A stretch of DNA of 64,000 nt from Nepenthes gracilis. Lineage: Eukaryota; Streptophyta; Magnoliopsida; Caryophyllales; Nepenthaceae. The notes under the pieces are model-generated. The model ran no database searches. It was not told the origin of the DNA and worked only from the letters and a program-made list of their open reading frames with translations. The translations under genes and the position numbers were made by a program. Below are positions 57,609-64,000 of the stretch, piece by piece. Where the stretch lies: contig BSYO01000006.1 of the NCBI GenBank assembly GCA_033239525.1, positions 13,097,319 through 13,161,318 of the forward strand. Reading direction: 5' to 3'. Position 1 is the first letter of the stretch, and every line of letters starts with the position of its first letter.

Positions 57609-59677
57609 TGTGATAGAACAAATTTTTTTTGATCTCTAATAAATTTCATCAATGACCATACAGAACTGAAGCCCGAAAATGATAACTTAAATTTTTTAAG
57701 GAAAAACCGACGGAGTTTCCCCTAAAATTGGGCCAGACTGTTACACTCAACTTGAGTAAAAACATGCAAGTATGCAAATAATATACATCAATACACATTC
57801 ACATTGCTGACATAGGATCGTCTAATGCCATATATATAACCACGGCTCTAAGTCAACATTCCCATCTATTATATTAAAATTACATACAAGAGATGCCATC
57901 TAGGACCTGTATGAATCCAAAAGGAAAATAGCAGAAGCAGAACTATGTCCGTAATACAAACCCGTGGAAGCATAAATACTATTCCAATAAAATACAAAAC
58001 ATGTCATAACCCTTAACATATAACTTTCATCCACATATTAGATATTTATATTCAAGTTAGTCAGACTCCCAAATTTGTAATATACTTTGAAGCTCCCAAA
58101 AATCTTCCTTACTTGGCTTTATCTATTATTGCTTGTCCGGAATCAACTCTACAATCTCATTTGGAGGGAAAAAAACAGCAAGAGTGAGCCAAAATCTAGT
58201 AAGGTACCACAAAAGTATGCAAGTGAAATTCTTTCATGTAGAACATAAATATTATAAAGTAAAAGCTATGGGAATGTCCGAAGAATAGAAACGTATAAGG
58301 AAATAGGTGGAAAGCATAAATCAACATAAACATGTATCGAAAATCATAAATTGATATCAAATTCTATATGTTCATAATAATCTAACTTTACTATCCGACA
58401 GACCAAACTAGTAGACCCTACTAGTCGAGGGGGCAAATAATCAAGGATAGATTGTGTTTCGCACACAATCAAAGGCTAGAAACAGAATAGAAATATCCCT
58501 TCTAGCAGGATCCATTACAATATTATCTCCTGAAGGCAGGTCAGATTCAGAATCTATTCTCCTAACAGTAACGCCCCGAGAAAGAGTGGACCATATATCA
58601 CTCCATGGACGGAGTTATCCTCGATTACCACTATAACATTTTAAGGCATGTCGAAGAACCTTACCTGACTGAATAACAATCCTAGGTTCGATTTTTATTA
58701 ATGATTTAACAGAATGAAAATACCCTTATCCATATTTCTTAACTCTTAGCTTATTATGCCTCGAGGGCCAATTAAAGTCATATAGATAATCCTTTAGATA
58801 ACTTCAGAATATCTTAGAATTTTTAACAGTATGGCTTTTCACAAAAATTTCAGATACAAAACATCGAACAAGCTTAATAATAAGTCAAACTACATTTCCA
58901 TCACATTTGTCAAAATTTTGAACCAAACATCCCCAAATTTTTGAGCTAGGGTTTGGGGTAAACCATTTAGATATAAATCAAACACAAATTGCATATCAAA
59001 TGACTAAATCAGAGCTATATGTCATCGTATACAAGCATAACTTAAAATTTAACTAAGAAATCATGAGGAATACACATTAATCATAACAAATTTTCAGGAA
59101 CAGGGGTTTTAGAGTATAAATACCAAAATAGAGATATTCAAAAGAAATAAAAATGGAAAACAAGGTCTGAGGTACACTTATCTTAGCCCAATCTACTGTT
59201 ATTCTTACTTGGATCGGAGTGGAACGGCCAAAATCTCCCTCTTTTTCCTTCTCTCCTTCCCTTTCCCTCTCCTTTGTTCGCTGCTCTCTTCGTGCCTTAT
59301 GTTTTCTCTTTCTCCTTCCCCTTTTTAAAACAAGATGAAATCAGGTTGGTAGCTAAAAATCTGATTCGCACTCGAGCTTCTAGGGAGCGCTCGACCAGCG
59401 CAAGTTATTAGGAAATGGCACCCTCCAGGTGGCTCGAGCGAACAGCGAGCATGGACCAATATGTTTTCAGTGCCTCATTATGCGCTTGAGCCAGCGGCGT
59501 GCGTGGGCCTTTTTGAAGCAATCTACTTTTGGCGCTTGCTGCTGGGCTTGAGCTAATAGCGAGCCCAGCTCTTGCTGCACTATGCTATTTTCCTAATTTT
59601 CCAAATTTCACTTATTCCATACTTAGTTATATCAAGTTAGTTACTAGAATTTACTATGTTTTGGAAACTTGGACACA
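57609..59677 (-). repeat. Element I 5' LTR
   Basis: TGTGATAGAAC to TTGGACACA (plus strand), followed by GCAAT. Shared block at about 58390-58650, GCTCGAGC-like patch at about 59370-59570. The donor- and acceptor-like sites are mutated relative to the 3' LTR copy. Confidence 0.88.
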
Positions 59678-59682
59678 GCAAT

Positions 59683-60262
59683 TACTCACCCTTACTTTTA
59701 TTTTCCCTTTCAGATAAGTTGAAGTCTGATAAGGACTGAAAATATGATTAGTTAGAAGGAAGGAGGCTTATGGGCTTGAAGACCTTGAACATTTTGAAAG
59801 CCTTGAGGACTTGTGATTCTAAATAACAAATGTTGGGATGAATTTATATATTATGATGATATAGAATGCTTTTATACTTTGATGAATGTATTATTTTTGC
59901 TTCCGTAGGTTGATGTATGGTTATAGTTACTTCAGCATTAATTTTAATATTTGGATTTATTTTGGTTCTAGATGGTGTCTCTCTAAGATCGAATACGGTA
60001 GTATTGGAGTATTGTATTGGAGCCATGGATGACATGGTGTCCGTTATAAATTGTGTATGTGTTGTGGGTTAAAACAATGAGGAATATTTATGTATATGTT
60101 ATATGCAGGGTGTATAATTTAGATTGTTTGTATGGTTTTGGCCCGTTTTAGAGGGAACTCTGCTCGATTTTCAACAAAAATTGATGTGTTTTAATTTTAT
60201 GGGCATTAGTTTGGTATATTTATTGATGAAAGTCATTAGAGAAAAATAACACATTCCGTCAC
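59683..60262 (+). repeat. Element F 5' LTR, segment 3 of 3
   Basis: Resumes after element I. TTTATTTTCCCTTTCAG|ATAAG (acceptor-like, ending at 59713) starts this part. It ends ACATTCCGTCACA just before the PBS. The three segments total about 2.26 kb. Confidence 0.78.
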
Positions 60263-60263
60263 A

Positions 60264-60276
60264 ATTGGTATCAGAG
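60264..60276 (+). other. Element F primer binding site
   Basis: TTGGTATCAGAGA one base after the LTR end: initiator-Met type. The leader to the gag ATG at 60861 is 585 bases. The ORF at 60552-60746 lies within it and has no counterpart in I, so I treat it as chance. Confidence 0.8.
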
Positions 60277-60860
60277 AAAAGATATGCCTTAGGTTTGATT
60301 TGGATTGTATGCGGAAGTTTAGGATCGATTAAGATTGATTAAATAAGTAGGTAAAGGTGTAGGATGATTTAGTTGGATTGGAAGGCTCTAGACATCCTAG
60401 TTGTATCACTAAGTTGGGATTTAGTGTTTAAGCGGATCAACATTGATTCCAGACTTAGACTAATCAATTTTGGTCTAAAGTTCTGGTTTGATCTGTTCTG
60501 AGTTGAGGTTCTCAAATTAATAAGTTATTAGAAAGGTGTGTTTGGGTCAACTTGGCAAATATGATCTATGAGATGGAATTGATGACTCGAGGTCAGTGTA
60601 ATTTGGAGTCGATTTCTGGTGTAGTAAAATTAAGAATGCCAATGTATGATCAATTTAGTAGCGATCGGGTACTTAAAATTTTGGGTGATACGAGTCTTTT
60701 AGACTTGAAATGGGCGAGGGTAGTTCGAATTAGATGGAATGTTTAGGTGCTAGCCCCTAAGTTTAATTTTGAAATGCAATGATTGATTGTAACCCCTTCC
60801 TCTAATCCGATTATTTGAGGTCAACTAATCTTATGATGTTTTTGGCTATAGGATATTAGC

Positions 60861-61850
60861 ATGACTAGTAGAAAGGGAAGAAGAAATACACATGGAGGTG
60901 CTAATACTCCCCAAGATCGTGAGGCCGAATATCTGAATTTGTTGGGGAGGATGACTAAAATTCTAGAATTAATGGAGCAATATCACATGGCTTCGATTCC
61001 TGTCCTAGAGCCATCCCTAGTAAATCCCGCCCCAATGGCATATGAGAAGTTTACGGTGGAGAAGGCACCTGAATTTTTAGAAGAGCCTAATCCAGTGAAG
61101 GTGGAAATTTGGATTCAGAGATTGAAGAAAATATTTATGGTCATTCAATGTTCTGATCAGGAAAATGTTACTTTTGCGGCCTATAAATTATAGGGAGAAG
61201 TAAGTAGTTGGTGGTCGATGAAGAAAAGAGTGTTGAGTATGTCCAATGAGGAAATTCCTTGGAAAATATTTGAGGAGGTATTCTTGGAAAAATATTTCCC
61301 TTCTAGCCTTTAGGATTGGAGGGAAGAGGTGTCTTGTGGCTTAAACAAGAAAACCGTACCGTGGTAGAGTATGGTGCAAGGTTTGCTGAATTGCCACGGT
61401 ATGCACCGTATATTGTGGAAAATGAGTCGAGAAAAGCCCAAAGGTTCCAACAAGGATTGAGGGATGAGATCAGAAGTCAGCTGATCTTTTGAACTTATAC
61501 TGAGGTTCTAGATATGGCTCTGATATTTGAAAAAGAACTTGTGACTCAGAAATCTTTTGCTAAGAGGGCAGCTAGCCAAATGAGTTTTAGTACGAGATTA
61601 GGTTTAGGACTCTCAGTACCTTCTAAGAAGATGAAAGTATCTGATAAAGGAAAAGGTAGCATCAAAATTCGGCTAGTGTCAAGTTTCCAAGCATCAGTAG
61701 CAAGTTGTATTCACTGTAGAAAGAAGCATTCAGGGGAAATTTGTTTTAGAATGACGGGGGCCTATTTTAATTGTGGTTAGTAAGGCCATCAGATTAAAGA
61801 CTGTCCCCTACCCAAGAGGTCAGAAACTAAGAAGCCTGCTGCTTCAGCTA
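60861..61850 (+). pseudogene. Element F gag
   Basis: The ATG at 60861 gives MTSRKGRRNTHGG, then DREAEYLNLLGRMTKILE, AYEKFTVEKAPEFLEEPNPVK and IWIQRLKKIF, ending at a TAG (61191) where the family has Leu/Gln. The core continues broken at 61195-61500 (WKIFEEVFLEKYFP). 61514-61780 has CIHCRKKHSGEICF and a final knuckle broken by TAG (YFNCG-stop-QGHQIKDC). The same gag type as I, but with the start codon intact. Confidence 0.88.
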
Positions 61851-62690
61851 AAATATTTGCGGTGACGGTTCAGGACGCTGAGACATCCCCAAATGTGGTT
61901 GGAGGTACTTTTCTTATTTGTGGAATTTTAGCTTCTATTTTATTTGATTCAGGATGTGTATATTCTCTTGTTTACCCCACTATTTGCATATTACACCACA
62001 TCCACTTCGAGGATTCTAGATTGTTCCCACATCCATGATTTGCATTTTTTGTGAAATACAGTCAGCCGTGTGCTTATTGGAGGAAGGAACATGAATTTAG
62101 TTAAGGAAGAATATGATGTGAGCGTGAGGCGTTTAGCTTAGAAGTGGTTGGTACTAATAGAATGACACTTGTGAAGAGGTAGCTTTCGAGAAATTAAGGG
62201 TAAATTATTGACTGTTTTATTTGGGTTGACCCTTGATGGGTTTGATGAGTTATAGGACAATGTAATACTTTTGAGAGAGGTTAGGATTGCGTTATCCTTG
62301 CATCGTAATAAGTGGCCACCCTCGAACCAAGTGAGGGAGAAGCTTATGATCTAAAATTGCTTTGCCCATAAGTGAGATTAGTTGGTGAGGTCCTTACCTT
62401 GAGAGTTTATAGGCATTACTTATAGGGGATGGTTATTGTCCAATAGTTCTAAAAGTTTGAGAAATTATGTCGTAAAGAAGAAATGAGTATACGATAGTGC
62501 AAGTGTTAATTTGAGGACCGAAAAGGTGGATTTTTAGCGTCTTTCGAGGAAAGTGAATATTGTGATCAATAATTGATATCAGAAGTCTTTGAATTTAATG
62601 GGTCTTTGGTGCTCCACATAGGATGCTTATATTTAATTCTGGAAGGAAATTGTATTTGAAGCTTTAGGGATATGAAATGCAGGAAATTTC
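61851..62690 (+). pseudogene. Element F protease and downstream pol remnant
   Basis: The protease active site ILFDSGCVYSLV lies at about 61935-61970, preceded by a VVGGTFLICG stretch. After that the sequence decays. It can be aligned with the equivalent decayed interval of I but carries no frame. It ends near 62690, where base composition changes. Confidence 0.65.
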
Positions 62691-64000
62691 CTAAGCATTC
62701 AAGCATAGCAAAGGAGATTACCTAACAGCAATCCACAGCAGTTGCAACCCAAACAATGCTCCACGAATTGGCACCAAACAGAATGAAATCCATCCCAACA
62801 GAAGGGAATCTTGCAACCCAACAGGTCCTCGGCCATCTCTTCCGCCCACAGCCTAATAGTCCCAAACCAGATCTGCAACGGGCATCCCCAACCCGTCCAA
62901 ACAGGAAAGAACACACAGACAGGGGGACATCAGAGCCAGCGCCGCAGGTAGCAGCTCCTGAACCAAATAACTGCAGTCCCAGATTCTCCCACCAAGAAAA
63001 GGAATCCATCTGCAACACACCGGTAGGGCAAAAATTGACCAAAACCGGCCAGCAACCAAATTGAAGCTTTACAAGGAAATCTGAAACAGGGACACTCAGA
63101 CCCCGCTGTCTGCGCAAGGAGACCTGGCAAAATCGGAGGCGAGGAACTCGAAATAAATCCCGGTGGGAAGCCAGAACCTTCGTCTCAAACTGAGGCAACA
63201 AGAGGGAAGCGTCCTTTACGGACAAAGGAGGGAGAATCGGTTCAAGAGCAAAACCAAAGGCGCGAACCGAGGAGGAAAGGAATCAATCCAGTGAGAGTTT
63301 CGAGATCTCAGAGTATGAACACAGTGGAGGGACCGGGAGGAACATCCAGGGGAGGGGCCGGGAAGGGCAACCAGGAGACCGACCGTGGCCGGCTCCGGCG
63401 CCGCTCGGCCAGAGGAGGCCGAAACCTGAGGCGCCGCCTCCAAAATTCAAGAATTGAATTTTTTAGAGAGAAGCGGGAGCTTCTCTCTCTACGAGCTTGA
63501 GTTGAAGCGGGCCTTAAATTATGTCGATCTAGGTTTCCAGAGCTGATACAGTCGCCATCCAGAAGTGGCATTGACAGCATAGTATCAGAGGGAGTAGGCT
63601 GGGAATCCAGCCCCATCCTGCTAAAAGGGCATTCCACAAGTAAAACACCATTTTCCTCAGCAGCCCTCACTGGCAGCTTCGTCCTTTGGACAGAAGAGGG
63701 TTCCTTCAATTCACCAGCATCTCCAAGCCCTCTAGAGGATTTGCATTCTTTTGCGACTTCCTCATGCTCAACCGTATCCTCTGGATCCTAGAGGACCTCA
63801 AATGAGTTAATAGAATCCTTAACATCCATAACCAATTCCATAGAAATAGCATGAGCCAGACAAAAGGATTTAGAGGAGATCAGCTACTCATTTGCATGCC
63901 AGAAATTATTCTCAAGGATAGAATCCACATGACCCTCCTTATCTTGATCAGCATGCAGCACCCCCTTCATTAGATCAATAGGATCTACAACAGTAGGTTC
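62691..64000. other. Segment K: GC-richer, protein-like segment, unassigned
   Basis: The sequence becomes markedly richer in G and C. Overlapping frames exist on both strands: plus 62756-63064, continuing after one frameshift to about 63500 (Arg/Gly/Ser-rich), and minus 63308-63709 with protein-like sequence extending to the window end through two stops. I recognise no domain. A LINE ORF1 tail, another transposon, or an exon of a host gene are all possible. It is not clearly part of element F. Confidence 0.3.

Larger units (their letters stand above)
37395..59677 (-). mobile_element. Element I: minus-strand gypsy element interrupted by J
   Basis: Perfect target duplication GCAAT at 37390-37394 and 59678-59682. 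LTRs are 37395-39437 (3' LTR in element sense) and 57609-59677 (5' LTR), about 2.05 kb each. They differ by roughly one base in ten over the first 250 bases compared, so this is an old insertion. The interior survives as decayed pol (39438-40857) and gag with downstream sequence (55098-57594), separated by element J. Gag resembles that of F. Confidence 0.88.

Overview
The window is intergenic, repeat-saturated plant DNA, almost certainly from a flowering plant with a large, methylated, retrotransposon-rich genome. I find no convincing host gene, tRNA, rRNA or CRISPR array. Nearly every recognisable coding stretch is decayed gag or pol of LTR retrotransposons: Ty3/gypsy chromovirus-like elements with initiator-Met primer sites, one Tat-type gypsy, and two Ty1/copia remnants. 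I name the elements A to J and the right-hand segment K.

Layout. A (1-7939, minus strand) is a Tekay-like element cut by the window edge: part of the 3' LTR, pol and gag with stops, PBS, and a complete 2.6 kb 5' LTR. It sits in B, a minus-strand gypsy (leader/gag remnant 7940-8631, PBS, LTR 8646-10602, pol 10603-11801 and 15291-16075). B's pol is split by C, a 3.5 kb probable solo LTR (11802-15290, imperfect 5 bp target duplication). D (16076-16609) is a copia reverse-transcriptase scrap cut off by E, a plus-strand Tat element (LTR 16610-17524, gag-PR-RT-RH up to 21410).

From 21411 to 60262 lies one LTR of a plus-strand gypsy, F, exploded by two nested insertions. The first is G, a copia element with gag but no pol (22884-37178, target duplication AAAAC), whose 5' LTR is itself split by the Tekay-like element H (23587-33417, duplication AAATC). 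The second is I, a minus-strand gypsy (37395-59677, duplication GCAAT), whose interior is split by J (40858-55092, duplication ATACA). J is a plus-strand tandem array of three LTRs and two gag-less interiors. F's gag and protease follow at 60263-62690, then an unassigned GC-richer segment, K, to the end. Nesting reaches five levels: D, E, F, then G or I, then H or J.

Most notable points. (1) The left tip of J is not a U3 end but an inverted copy of its own U5 end, yet the array is bounded by a perfect target duplication, so a molecule with two U5 ends seems to have been integrated. (2) Six LTR families share one architecture: TATA box, about 95-155 nt later a G|GCAAG splice-donor-like site, then 1-2 kb ending in a pyrimidine-rich AG just before A(T/C)GA. 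This suggests GC-AG introns inside the LTRs. A conserved block lies just upstream of the acceptor. (3) Within H, from about 26530 to 33417, differences from sister copies fall at CAG/CTG sites, which looks like a methylation-linked sequencing error rather than biology. (4) Inverted W-box pairs and degenerate minisatellites are embedded in several LTRs.

All boundaries were found by eye. Family names (Tekay-like, Tat, SIRE-like) rest on domain order and recognisable motifs, not on searches.
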